Below are positions 1 through 8,813 of a DNA stretch of 38,261 nucleotides, in pieces. Both the position numbers and the translations under genes were made by a program. This DNA is from Streptomyces lycii (GTDB lineage: Bacteria; Actinomycetota; Actinomycetes; Streptomycetales; Streptomycetaceae), in contig NZ_WHPN01000029.1 of the NCBI RefSeq assembly GCF_009735685.1, positions 1-38,261 on the forward strand. Reading direction: 5' to 3'. Under the pieces are notes generated by a model. It saw nothing but the letters and a program-made list of their open reading frames with translations, searched no databases and was not told the DNA's origin. Each line of letters opens with the position of its first letter. The stretch's first letter is position 1.

Positions 1-990
1 ATCGAGGTGTCGCTGGTGCGGGCCGAGGAGGAGCGCGCCGCCGCCGAGCGGGCGAAGGCGGACCGGGAAACGGGGCTGGCCGCCGAGCGCGACCGCGGCC
101 GGGACCTCAAGAGCGAGCTGGACAAGCTCACCGACTCGGTGCACCGCGGCGAGGTGCTCGGGGCGGAGAAGCGGCTGCGGATCGAGCAGCTGGAGACCAA
201 GGCGATGGAGGAGCTGGGCGTCGAGCCGTCCGTGCTGGTGGCCGAGTACGGGCCCGACCAGCCGGTGCCGCCGTCGCCGCCCGCCGAGGGCGAGGAGCTG
301 CCGGAGGACCCGGAACACCCGCGCAACCGGCCGGTGCCGTACGTCCGGGCCGCCCAGGAGAAGCGGCTGAGGGCGGCCGAGCGGGCGTACCAGCAGCTCG
401 GGAAGGTGAATCCGCTGGCGCTGGAGGAGTTCGCGGCGCTGGAGGAGCGGCACAAGTTCCTCACCGAGCAGCTCGAAGACCTGAAGAAGACCCGGGCGGA
501 CCTGCTGCAGGTGGTGAAGGAGGTCGACGAGCGGGTCGAGCAGGTCTTCACCGAGGCCTACCGGGACACCGCACGCGAGTTCGAAGGGGTCTTCTCCCGG
601 CTCTTCCCGGGCGGCGAGGGGCGGCTGATCCTGACCGACCCGGACAACATGCTGACCACCGGCCTGGACGTCGAGGCCCGGCCGCCGGGCAAGAAGGTCA
701 AGCGGCTGTCGCTGCTGTCCGGCGGCGAGCGGTCGCTGACCGCGGTGGCGCTGCTGGTGTCGATCTTCAAGGCCCGGCCGAGCCCGTTCTACGTCATGGA
801 CGAGGTGGAGGCTGCGCTCGACGACACCAACCTGCAGCGGCTGATCCGGATCATGGAGGAGCTGCAGGAGAGTTCCCAGCTGATCGTGATCACCCACCAG
901 AAGCGGACGATGGAGGTCGCGGACGCGCTGTACGGCGTCTCCATGCAGGGCGACGGAGTGTCCAAGGTCATCAGCCAGCGCCTGCACTAG
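1..990 (+). CDS. smc: Chromosome segregation ATPase SMC, C-terminal part (5' end outside window)
   Basis: The frame is open from base 1, so only the last 329 codons are present. The product is the C-terminal arm and ATPase head of SMC, which with ScpA/ScpB forms the condensin that compacts and segregates the chromosome. The first ~190 visible residues are charged, coiled-coil-type sequence rich in Glu, Arg and Lys. The ABC signature (LSGGE, around base 715) is followed by Walker B ([13 protein letters not shown], around base 790) and the terminal ITHQKRTME segment. The stop is TAG at 988-990. Position directly before glcP and ftsY matches the Streptomyces order. The start and hinge cannot be judged here. 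Confidence 0.96.
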   Translation: MEVSLVRAEEERAAAERAKADRETGLAAERDRGRDLKSELDKLTDSVHRGEVLGAEKRLRIEQLETKAMEELGVEPSVLVAEYGPDQPVPPSPPAEGEELPEDPEHPRNRPVPYVRAAQEKRLRAAERAYQQLGKVNPLALEEFAALEERHKFLTEQLEDLKKTRADLLQVVKEVDERVEQVFTEAYRDTAREFEGVFSRLFPGGEGRLILTDPDNMLTTGLDVEARPPGKKVKRLSLLSGGERSLTAVALLVSIFKARPSPFYVMDEVEAALDDTNLQRLIRIMEELQESSQLIVITHQKRTMEVADALYGVSMQGDGVSKVISQRLH

Positions 991-1045
991 CCGGGAGCGG
1001 CACGGGCGGCCGGCATCACACGGGGCCGGCAGCCGGCGGGACGGG

Positions 1046-1080
1046 GCCGGCAGCCGCCGGGGACCCGGCCGGCTGCCGGC
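1046..1080 (+). terminator. GC-rich hairpin after smc
   Basis: Perfect 11-bp inverted repeat (1046-1056 with 1070-1080, 13-nt loop) in a GC-palindromic stretch 56 bp after the smc stop. No T-run follows, which is usual for Streptomyces terminators. Probable transcription terminator. Confidence 0.6.
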
Positions 1081-1126
1081 CGGTGCCCGGCGGCGGCCCA
1101 CGGCTCACGGCCGACGACTGACAGCC

Positions 1127-1160
1127 GTCCCGGACGGGCATCAGTCCCGGACGGGCATCA
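1127..1160. repeat. 17-bp tandem duplication upstream of glcP
   Basis: Two exact copies of GTCCCGGACGGGCATCA (1127-1143 and 1144-1160). Each contains the palindrome TCCCGGA or its extension. It lies just upstream of the AT-richer glcP promoter patch and may be a slippage product or a duplicated protein-binding site. Confidence 0.7.
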
Positions 1161-1168
1161 GTTCATTT

Positions 1169-1281
1169 CTTCAAGTCTCGAAAGATCCACTCTGATTCAT
1201 GGTCGAAAACTCGTTACTCGACGGGTATTGACTTAGAAACTTGAAGGCATAGTCTCTGCAACGTTGCTTTTACCTTCAAGT
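1169..1281 (+). promoter_or_regulatory. glcP promoter region with three CTTCAAGT-type boxes
   Basis: An unusually AT-rich patch carries CTTCAAGT at 1169-1176, its inverse ACTTGAAG at 1239-1246, and CTTCAAGT again at 1274-1281. A HrdB-like promoter fits inside: TTGACT at 1228-1233 and TAGTCT at 1250-1255 with a 16-nt spacer. The middle box sits between -35 and -10 and the third just downstream of the expected start site, a layout typical of repressor operators. Inference only; the cognate regulator is not in the window. Confidence 0.5.
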
Positions 1282-1360
1282 GGTGGCACTCCCCGATTCG
1301 TGCGCCACTGGAGGTTCCACCCCCCACGCCCGGCAACGCGGCCGGGCTTCAGGAGAGAAC

Positions 1361-2785
1361 GTGTCCAGCACCGCGACGCCGACGCCGGAGGGCCGCAAGG
1401 CCCGTCCGGAGCACATCGGCCATGTCATCTTCATCGCGGCGTCCGCCGCGATGGGCGGCTTCCTGTTCGGCTACGACAGCTCCGTGATCAACGGCACGGT
1501 CGTGGCCATCCGCGAACGCTTCGACGTGGGCTCCGAAGCCCTCGCCCAGGTGATCGCGGCCGCCCTCATCGGCTGCGCCATCGGCGCGGCGGTCGCGGGC
1601 CGGATCGCCGACCGGATCGGCCGTATCCGGGTGATGCAGATCGCCGCCCTGCTGTTCACGGCGAGCGCGGTGGGCTCCGCCCTGCCGTTCGCCCTGTGGG
1701 ACCTCGCCCTGTGGCGGGTGGTCGGCGGCATCGCCATCGGCATGGCCTCGGTGATCGGCCCGGCCTACATCGCCGAGGTGGCGCCGCCCGCGTACCGCGG
1801 CAGGCTCGGCTCGTTCCAGCAGGCCGCGATCGTGATCGGCATCGCGGCGTCCCAGCTGGTGAACTTCGGCATCCTCAGCCTCGCCGACGGCGACCAGCGC
1901 GGCGAGATCGCGGGCTTCGAGGCCTGGCAGTGGATGCTCGGCGTGATGGTCGTCCCGGCGGCGCTCTACGGACTGCTGTCGTTCGTGATTCCCGAGTCCC
2001 CGCGCTTCCTGATCTCCGCCGGCCGGAAGGACCGCGCCCGGCAGGTGCTGCGCGAGGTCGAGGGCGCGCACGTCGACCTGGACACCCGGGTCGGCGAGAT
2101 CGAGCTGGCCATGCGCAGTGACCGGAAGTCGACGTTCAGGGACCTGATGGGCGGCCGGTTCGGCCTGCTGCCGATCGTCTGGGTCGGCATCGGGCTGTCG
2201 GTGTTCCAGCAGCTCGTCGGCATCAACGTGATCTTCTACTACTCCGCCTCGCTGTGGCAGTCCGTGGGGATCGACCCGACGAGTTCGTTCTTCTACTCCT
2301 TCACCACGTCGATCATCAACATCATCGGCACCGTGATCGCGATGGTCTTCGTCGACCGCTACGGCCGGAAGCCGCTGCTGCTCATCGGCTCCGCCGGAAT
2401 GACGCTCTCGCTCGGCCTCGCCGCCTGGGCGTTCTCCTTCAAGACCGGCACCGGCGACAACATCTCGATGCCCGACACCCAGGGCACGGTGGCGCTCTTC
2501 GCCGCGCACGCGTTCGTGCTCTTCTTCGCCCTCTCCTGGGGCGTGGTCGTCTGGGTGCTGCTCGGCGAGATGTTCCCGAACCGGATCCGCGCCGCCGCAC
2601 TGGGTGTCGCCGCCGCCGCCCAGTGGGTCGCCAACTGGGCGATCACGGTCAGCTTCCCGTCCCTCTCCGACTGGAACCTCTCCGGCGCGTACGTGATGTA
2701 CACCGCCTTCGCCCTGCTCTCGATCCCCTTCATCCTCAAGTGGGTGCCGGAGACCAAGGGCAAGGCGCTGGAGGAGATGGGCTGA
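1361..2785 (+). CDS. glcP: Glucose permease, MFS sugar porter family
   Basis: 474-residue, 12-helix major facilitator of the sugar porter family. It carries the family marks GYDSSVING in helix 1, the loop motifs RIADRIGRIR and VDRYGRKP, PESPRFL at mid-protein, QQLVGINVIFYYS in helix 7, and PETKGK near the C-terminus. The GTG start at 1361 is preceded by AGGAGA at 1351-1356; longer readings back to 1280 lack a ribosome site and start inside the promoter patch. The order smc-glcP-ftsY is that of S. coelicolor glcP1 (SCO5578), an H+/glucose symporter and main glucose uptake route that also underlies carbon repression through Glk. A single-gene unit, closed by a strong hairpin. Confidence 0.92.
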   Translation: MSSTATPTPEGRKARPEHIGHVIFIAASAAMGGFLFGYDSSVINGTVVAIRERFDVGSEALAQVIAAALIGCAIGAAVAGRIADRIGRIRVMQIAALLFTASAVGSALPFALWDLALWRVVGGIAIGMASVIGPAYIAEVAPPAYRGRLGSFQQAAIVIGIAASQLVNFGILSLADGDQRGEIAGFEAWQWMLGVMVVPAALYGLLSFVIPESPRFLISAGRKDRARQVLREVEGAHVDLDTRVGEIELAMRSDRKSTFRDLMGGRFGLLPIVWVGIGLSVFQQLVGINVIFYYSASLWQSVGIDPTSSFFYSFTTSIINIIGTVIAMVFVDRYGRKPLLLIGSAGMTLSLGLAAWAFSFKTGTGDNISMPDTQGTVALFAAHAFVLFFALSWGVVVWVLLGEMFPNRIRAAALGVAAAAQWVANWAITVSFPSLSDWNLSGAYVMYTAFALLSIPFILKWVPETKGKALEEMG

Positions 2786-2813
2786 CACCCCGCCGCCCGG
2801 CTCCCTCCGCGGT

Positions 2814-2847
2814 CACTGCCCCGGCTCGTTCCCGAGCCGGGGCAGTG
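2814..2847 (+). terminator. Strong terminator hairpin after glcP
   Basis: Perfect 15-bp inverted repeat (2814-2828 with 2833-2847) with a TTCC tetraloop, 28 bp after the glcP stop and about 100 bp before ftsY. Confidence 0.8.
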
Positions 2848-2948
2848 GCCGTTCCGGGTGGTGGCGCGCGTGCCGTGCCGGGGTCCGCGGGACACCGGGC
2901 GGTGGGGCGGGCGTGCCACGGCGGCCGGTGGCCGATACTGATGGAGTT

Positions 2949-4160
2949 ATGGAAATCGTCATCCTTGCTGTAGTCATCGCACTGGTCGCGATCGGCGCCA
3001 TCAGCGGACTCGTGGTCAGCAGCCGCAAGAAGAAGCTGCCGCCCCCGCCGCCGAGCGCACCGACCGTCACTGCCCCGCCCGCCGAGCCGCGCGTCGGGGA
3101 GGAAGCCGAGAGGCCGGGCGGCGAAGAACGCCGGACCGTCGAGGACGTCGGCCTGCCCGGCAGCGGCGCGACCGCCACGGAGGAACCGGCCGTCGTGCCG
3201 CCCGCCGTGCCGGAGGCCCCGGCCGTCGAGGTCCCCGAGCCCACCGCGGGCCGGCTCGTCCGGCTCCGTGCCCGTCTCTCGCGTTCGCAGAACTCCCTGG
3301 GCAAGGGGCTGCTCACGCTGCTCTCCCGGGAGCACCTCGACGAGGACACCTGGGAGGAGATCGAGGACACCCTGCTGGCCGCCGATGTCGGGGTGGCCCC
3401 GACCCAGGAGCTCGTCGAGCGGCTCCGCGAGCGGGTACGGGTCCTGGGCACCCGCACCCCCGAGGAGCTGCGCACCCTGCTCCGCGAGGAGCTGCTCGGG
3501 CTGGTCGGCACCGAGGCGGACCGCGCCGTGCACACCGAGGGCGGGCTGGAGGTCCCCGGGGTCGTCATGGTCGTCGGTGTCAACGGCACCGGGAAGACCA
3601 CCACCACCGGCAAGCTCGCCCGGGTGCTCGTCGCCGACGGGCGGAGCGTGGTGCTCGGCGCGGCCGACACCTTCCGTGCCGCCGCCGCCGACCAGCTCCA
3701 GACCTGGGGTGAGCGTGTCGGTGCCCGTACGGTCCGCGGGCCGGAGGGCGGTGACCCGGCCTCGATCGCCTTCGACGCGGTGAAGGAGGGCATCGCCGAG
3801 GGCGCCGACGTGGTGCTCATCGACACCGCGGGGCGGCTGCACACCAAGGCCGGGCTGATGGACGAACTCGGCAAGGTGAAGCGGGTCGTCGAGAAGCACG
3901 GGCCGCTCGACGAGGTGCTGCTGGTGCTCGACGCCACGACGGGCCAGAACGGGCTGGTGCAGGCCCGGGTGTTCGCCGAGGTCGTGGACATCACGGGCAT
4001 CGTGCTGACCAAGCTGGACGGCACCGCCAAGGGCGGCATCGTCGTGGCCGTGCAGCGCGAGCTGGGGGTGCCGGTGAAGCTGGTGGGCCTCGGGGAGGGC
4101 GCCGACGACCTGGCACCGTTCGAGCCGGAGGCGTTCGTCGACGCCCTGATCGGCGACTGA
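2949..4160 (+). CDS. ftsY: Signal recognition particle receptor FtsY
   Basis: 403-residue SRP receptor GTPase. It binds the Ffh-ribosome complex at the membrane and releases the nascent chain to SecYEG. Residues 1-25 form an N-terminal hydrophobic anchor (EIVILAVVIALVAIG), followed by a Lys/Pro/Glu-rich linker to about residue 100, then the N and G domains. G motifs are VGVNGTGKTTTT (about residue 209), DTFRAAAADQL, LIDTAGRLHTKAGLM and TKLDGTAKGG. The ATG at 2949 is chosen because the hydrophobic anchor begins there; an in-frame start at 2913 would put charged residues ahead of it. The ribosome site GGAG at 2943 is unusually close. Ffh, its partner GTPase, is encoded at 11595. Confidence 0.97.
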   Translation: MEIVILAVVIALVAIGAISGLVVSSRKKKLPPPPPSAPTVTAPPAEPRVGEEAERPGGEERRTVEDVGLPGSGATATEEPAVVPPAVPEAPAVEVPEPTAGRLVRLRARLSRSQNSLGKGLLTLLSREHLDEDTWEEIEDTLLAADVGVAPTQELVERLRERVRVLGTRTPEELRTLLREELLGLVGTEADRAVHTEGGLEVPGVVMVVGVNGTGKTTTTGKLARVLVADGRSVVLGAADTFRAAAADQLQTWGERVGARTVRGPEGGDPASIAFDAVKEGIAEGADVVLIDTAGRLHTKAGLMDELGKVKRVVEKHGPLDEVLLVLDATTGQNGLVQARVFAEVVDITGIVLTKLDGTAKGGIVVAVQRELGVPVKLVGLGEGADDLAPFEPEAFVDALIGD

Positions 4161-4180
4161 CCGGCACCGGCGGGGCCGCG

Positions 4181-4232
4181 GCGCGGGCGTTACGGTCGCG
4201 CGGGCGTTACGGCGTTCGCGCGGGCGTCACGG
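4181..4232. repeat. Triplicated 15-bp repeat between ftsY and the convergent gene
   Basis: GCGCGGGCGTTACGG occurs at 4181-4195 and 4198-4212, with a one-mismatch copy at 4218-4232. The third copy contains the stop codon of the minus-strand gene (4227-4229). Confidence 0.75.
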
Positions 4233-4898
4233 GGCGGACCGGTGCGACACGAAGGCGAGGGTGCCGAGGAGCAGCCGGGCCTGCGGGAGCCGCCCCACGG
4301 TGTCCAGCGTCGGGGGACGCAGCCAGCGGACCGGCCCCAGCCCCGCGAGGTCCGAGGGCGGCGCGGTGATGTGGCTGCCCGGGCCGAGGCAGCGCAGGTC
4401 GAGCCGGGTGTCGTCCCAGCCGGTGCGGTAGAGCAGCTCGGGGAGTTCGGCGCAGGCCCCGGGGGCGACCAGGAAGTGCGCGCGGCCCTCGGGCGTCGCC
4501 GCGACGGGGCCGAGCGGCAGCCCCATCCGCTCCATGCGGGCGAGGGCGTGCCGGCCGGCGGCCTCGGCGATGTCGATCACGTCGAACGAGCGGCCGACGG
4601 GCAGGAGCACGGCCGCTCCCGGCACCTCGGACCAGGCCGCGGTCACCTCGCCGAGGGTGGCCCCGGCCGGCACCTCGGGGCCGAAGGGCAGCGGGTGCGC
4701 GCCGGGTGCGGGGCAGTCGGCGGCCCCGCAGGAGCAGGCGCCCGAGGTCTCGCCCGGGGTGCGCCCCGCCCGGGCGCCGGGCACCACGTCCCAGCCGTAG
4801 AGCGCGGTGTACTCGGCCACCACTGTGCAGTCGGAAGCCCGGCCGCGGCGCCGCGTGCCGGAGCGCAGTTCCCGGATGCCGCCGATCGTGAAACCCAT
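4227..4898 (-). CDS. Bifunctional primase/polymerase-like (prim-pol domain) protein
   Basis: 223 residues. The sequence resembles the N-terminal bifunctional DNA primase/polymerase domain found in actinobacterial and plasmid proteins. Visible are YGWDVVPGA, a Cys/Pro cluster SCGAADCPAPGAHPLPF (residues ~56-72), and VGRSFDVIDIAEAAGR. No helicase domain is attached and I cannot identify a convincing complete AEP catalytic set, so enzymatic activity is uncertain. Translation starts with ATG at 4898, the only start giving the full conserved N-terminus. It converges on ftsY and is divergent from nsdA, as in S. coelicolor, where the equivalent gene is a conserved hypothetical. Function unknown; call rests on family resemblance. 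Confidence 0.75.
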   Translation of the reverse strand: MGFTIGGIRELRSGTRRRGRASDCTVVAEYTALYGWDVVPGARAGRTPGETSGACSCGAADCPAPGAHPLPFGPEVPAGATLGEVTAAWSEVPGAAVLLPVGRSFDVIDIAEAAGRHALARMERMGLPLGPVAATPEGRAHFLVAPGACAELPELLYRTGWDDTRLDLRCLGPGSHITAPPSDLAGLGPVRWLRPPTLDTVGRLPQARLLLGTLAFVSHRSAP

Positions 4899-5363
4899 GT
4901 CCTCTCCAACGGGTCACCCGTGCCGCGGTTACGGCACGGAGCCGTGATGTGACGTTGTGTCGCGGGGGTGGGGGCCCGGATGGCGCCGCGTGGTCTGCCA
5001 GGTGGTGGACGGCGGCACGCGCGCCCCCGTGAGCGCCTGTCCGCCGGTGGGTCTCGTCCCCTGTCAAGTGAAGCGCGAAGTCCGGCGGGTGGGTTCATCC
5101 GAAGGGGTGGCGAATGGTGGCGTTTCCGGGTTCGCGCTCGCGCGAGAGGTGATCGTAGGATTACTTTCGGTATCCGAACCGCCCGTTGGGCAGGCGCCGT
5201 TCGCGGGTATGCCGGAGGCATGAGGCAGCTGTCCCGGTGCTCCGGGACGGCCGCCGGACGGCGGCGGCGGTTGCGGGACAGGGCCGCGCAGAGGCGGCAT
5301 TCTGGGACGACGTCCGCGCGGCGAGCGACGCGGACGACGCGGTACGGGGACGGGGGCCTACCA
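4899..5363. promoter_or_regulatory. 465-bp divergent intergenic region before nsdA
   Basis: No convincing gene. It separates two divergent genes, so both promoters should lie here. The stretch around 5150-5210 is less GC-rich and is the likeliest nsdA promoter area, but no promoter could be assigned with confidence. Confidence 0.4.
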
Positions 5364-6866
5364 GTGGTCGGCAGCGGCGGCGCGGGCGGCAGCGCGGAGA
5401 AGCGCCCCAACGAGCCGCTGGGATCGTGGTTCCTGCGCAGCGGCTGGTCCAAGGGCGAGCTGGCGCGGCAGGTGAACCGCAGGGCCCGCCGGCTCGGTGC
5501 CCACCACATCAGCACCGACACCTCCCGGGTGCGCCGCTGGCTCGACGGCGAGCAGCCCCGCGAGCCGATTCCGCGGATCCTCTCCGAGCTGTTCTCCGAG
5601 CGCTTCGGGTGCGTCGTGACGACCGAGGACCTGGGGCTGCGCACCGCCCACCGGTCCATCTCGCCGGCCGGTGTCGACCTGCCCTGGACCGGGCCCGAGA
5701 CCGTCACGCTGATCAGCGAGTTCTCCCGCAGCGACCTGATGCTCGCGCGCCGCGGCTTCCTCGGCAGCTCGCTCTCCCTGGCCGCCGGGCCCTCCCTGGT
5801 CGAACCGCTCCAGCGGTGGCTGGTGCCCGCCCCGGCGGCCCGGCCCGGGAGCGGGGGCGGGGGCGGCGGGGAGCCCGGCGTCCGGGACCGGGGCGGGCGC
5901 CCGTCCCGGCTGTCGCTGCCGGAGCTGGAGCTGCTGGAGAGCACCACGGCGATGTTCCGGCAGTGGGACGCCCAGTGCGGCGGCGGTCTGCGCCGCAAGG
6001 CGGTCGTGGGACAGCTCCACGAGGTCACCGACCTGCTGCACGAGCCGCACCCCGAGGCGGTGGCCCGGCGGCTCTTCGGGGTCACGGCCGAGCTGGCGGA
6101 GCTGGCCGGCTGGATGAGTTACGACGTGGGCCTCCAGCCCACCGCCCAGAAGTACTTCGTGCTCGCGCTGCACGCGGCCAAGGAGGCGGGGGACAAGCCT
6201 CTCGGCTCGTACATCCTCTCCGACATGAGCCGGCAGATGATCCATCTGGGCCGGCCGGAGGACGCGCTGGAGCTGGTGCATCTCGCGCAGTACGGCAGCC
6301 GGGACTGCGCGACCGCCCGGACGCAGGCCATGCTGTATGCGATGGAGGCCCGCGCCTACGCCAACATGGGCGCTCCCGGCAAGTGCCGGCGCGCGGTCCG
6401 CATGGCCGAGGACACCTTCGCCGACGTGAGCGCCGGGGACGGCGACCCGGACTGGATCCGGTTCTTCTCCGAGGCGGAGCTGAACGGCGAGAACTCCCAT
6501 TCCTACCGTGACCTGGCCTATGTGGCCGGCCGCAGCCCGACCTACGCCTCGCTCGCCGAGCCCGTGATGGCCCGGGCGGTGGAGCTTTTCAGCCAGGACG
6601 CGGAACATCAGCGGTCGTATGCGCTGAATCTGATCGGCATGGCCACCGTTCATCTGCTGAAGAAGGAGCCCGAGCAGTCCGCGGCCCTGGCCGGGGAAGC
6701 GCTCGGAGTCGCCTGCCGGGTCCGTTCCGAGCGGGTGAACAACCGGCTCCGCAAGACCGTGGACGCCGCCGCCCGCGAATTCGGGGAAGTGGCCGAAGTG
6801 CTGCATGTGACCGAGCTGCTGGCCCGCCGGCTGCCGGATTCCGCGGAGCGCGGCCGGGCCGTCTGA
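5364..6866 (+). CDS. nsdA: NsdA, TPR-like negative regulator of development and antibiotic production
   Basis: 500 residues, the length known for NsdA (SCO5582), whose loss in S. coelicolor raises antibiotic production and sporulation. The N-terminal part (SGWSKGELARQVNRRAR, then HISTDTSRVRRWLDGEQPREPIPRILSELF) has the form of a helix-turn-helix domain. An Arg-Arg-Gly-Phe-Leu-Gly segment follows at about residue 130, then a long helical C-terminal region with tetratricopeptide-like repeats (for example YDVGLQPTAQKYFVLALHAAKEAG). The GTG at 5364 is chosen because the conserved sequence starts at once after it and a G-rich ribosome site precedes it; upstream frame sequence back to 4968 is low-complexity Arg-rich. 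Its exact DNA or protein targets are not visible from sequence. Confidence 0.9.
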   Translation: MVGSGGAGGSAEKRPNEPLGSWFLRSGWSKGELARQVNRRARRLGAHHISTDTSRVRRWLDGEQPREPIPRILSELFSERFGCVVTTEDLGLRTAHRSISPAGVDLPWTGPETVTLISEFSRSDLMLARRGFLGSSLSLAAGPSLVEPLQRWLVPAPAARPGSGGGGGGEPGVRDRGGRPSRLSLPELELLESTTAMFRQWDAQCGGGLRRKAVVGQLHEVTDLLHEPHPEAVARRLFGVTAELAELAGWMSYDVGLQPTAQKYFVLALHAAKEAGDKPLGSYILSDMSRQMIHLGRPEDALELVHLAQYGSRDCATARTQAMLYAMEARAYANMGAPGKCRRAVRMAEDTFADVSAGDGDPDWIRFFSEAELNGENSHSYRDLAYVAGRSPTYASLAEPVMARAVELFSQDAEHQRSYALNLIGMATVHLLKKEPEQSAALAGEALGVACRVRSERVNNRLRKTVDAAAREFGEVAEVLHVTELLARRLPDSAERGRAV

Positions 6867-6877
6867 CGTCCGGCCCA

Positions 6878-6915
6878 CCCGGGCCCCCGGCGCCGTACCG
6901 CGCCGGGGGCCCGGG
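6878..6915 (+). terminator. Terminator hairpin after nsdA
   Basis: Perfect 16-bp inverted repeat (6878-6893 with 6900-6915) with a 6-nt loop, 12 bp after the nsdA stop. Confidence 0.8.
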
Positions 6916-6971
6916 CGTGCGCGGCCCCGGCCCGGACCGGCAGCGGGCGCCGTACCGCAGTTCACCGGGAC

Positions 6972-7007
6972 GTAACACGGACGTGCTCTTCGTCACTGTG
7001 CCGAAAC
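6972..7007 (+). promoter_or_regulatory. GlnR-type box upstream of amtB
   Basis: GTCAC at 6992-6996, a 6-nt spacer and GAAAC at 7003-7007 match the GlnR half-site pair GTnAC-n6-GAAAC. A second, weaker pair is GTAAC at 6972-6976 with GTGCT at 6983-6987. GlnR activates amtB-glnK-glnD under nitrogen limitation in Streptomyces, so position about 100 bp upstream of amtB fits. Confidence 0.75.
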
Positions 7008-7109
7008 ACCTGGCGGCATCGGCGGAAACGGCGCTGCGCCAATCTCTAGGCGAAAACCGGCCCTCATGTTTCATCCCGCACGGGCCTTCGCTTCGAGGAG
7101 ACGTCGACA

Positions 7110-8737
<1,628 letters not shown>

Positions 8738-8742
8738 TGGAC

Positions 8743-8780
8743 CGCCGGGCGGCCCGCGGCACCGCGCGGGCCGCCCGGCG
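8743..8780 (+). terminator. Very strong hairpin between glnK and glnD
   Basis: Perfect 16-bp GC inverted repeat (8743-8758 with 8765-8780, 6-nt loop) starting 5 bp after the glnK stop and ending 33 bp before the glnD start. Because glnD is normally cotranscribed, this is likelier a partial terminator that lowers glnD relative to glnK than an operon end. Confidence 0.7.
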
Positions 8781-8813
8781 CGTTCCGTACCGCCTGCGAA
8801 CGAGGGGAATCGG

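Noticed and set aside
1349..2788. 479-codon minus-strand open frame opposite glcP
   Set aside because: Exact shadow of the permease gene with no recognisable domain.
5358..6965. 535-codon minus-strand open frame opposite nsdA
   Set aside because: Antisense shadow; GC3 pattern fits nsdA on the plus strand.
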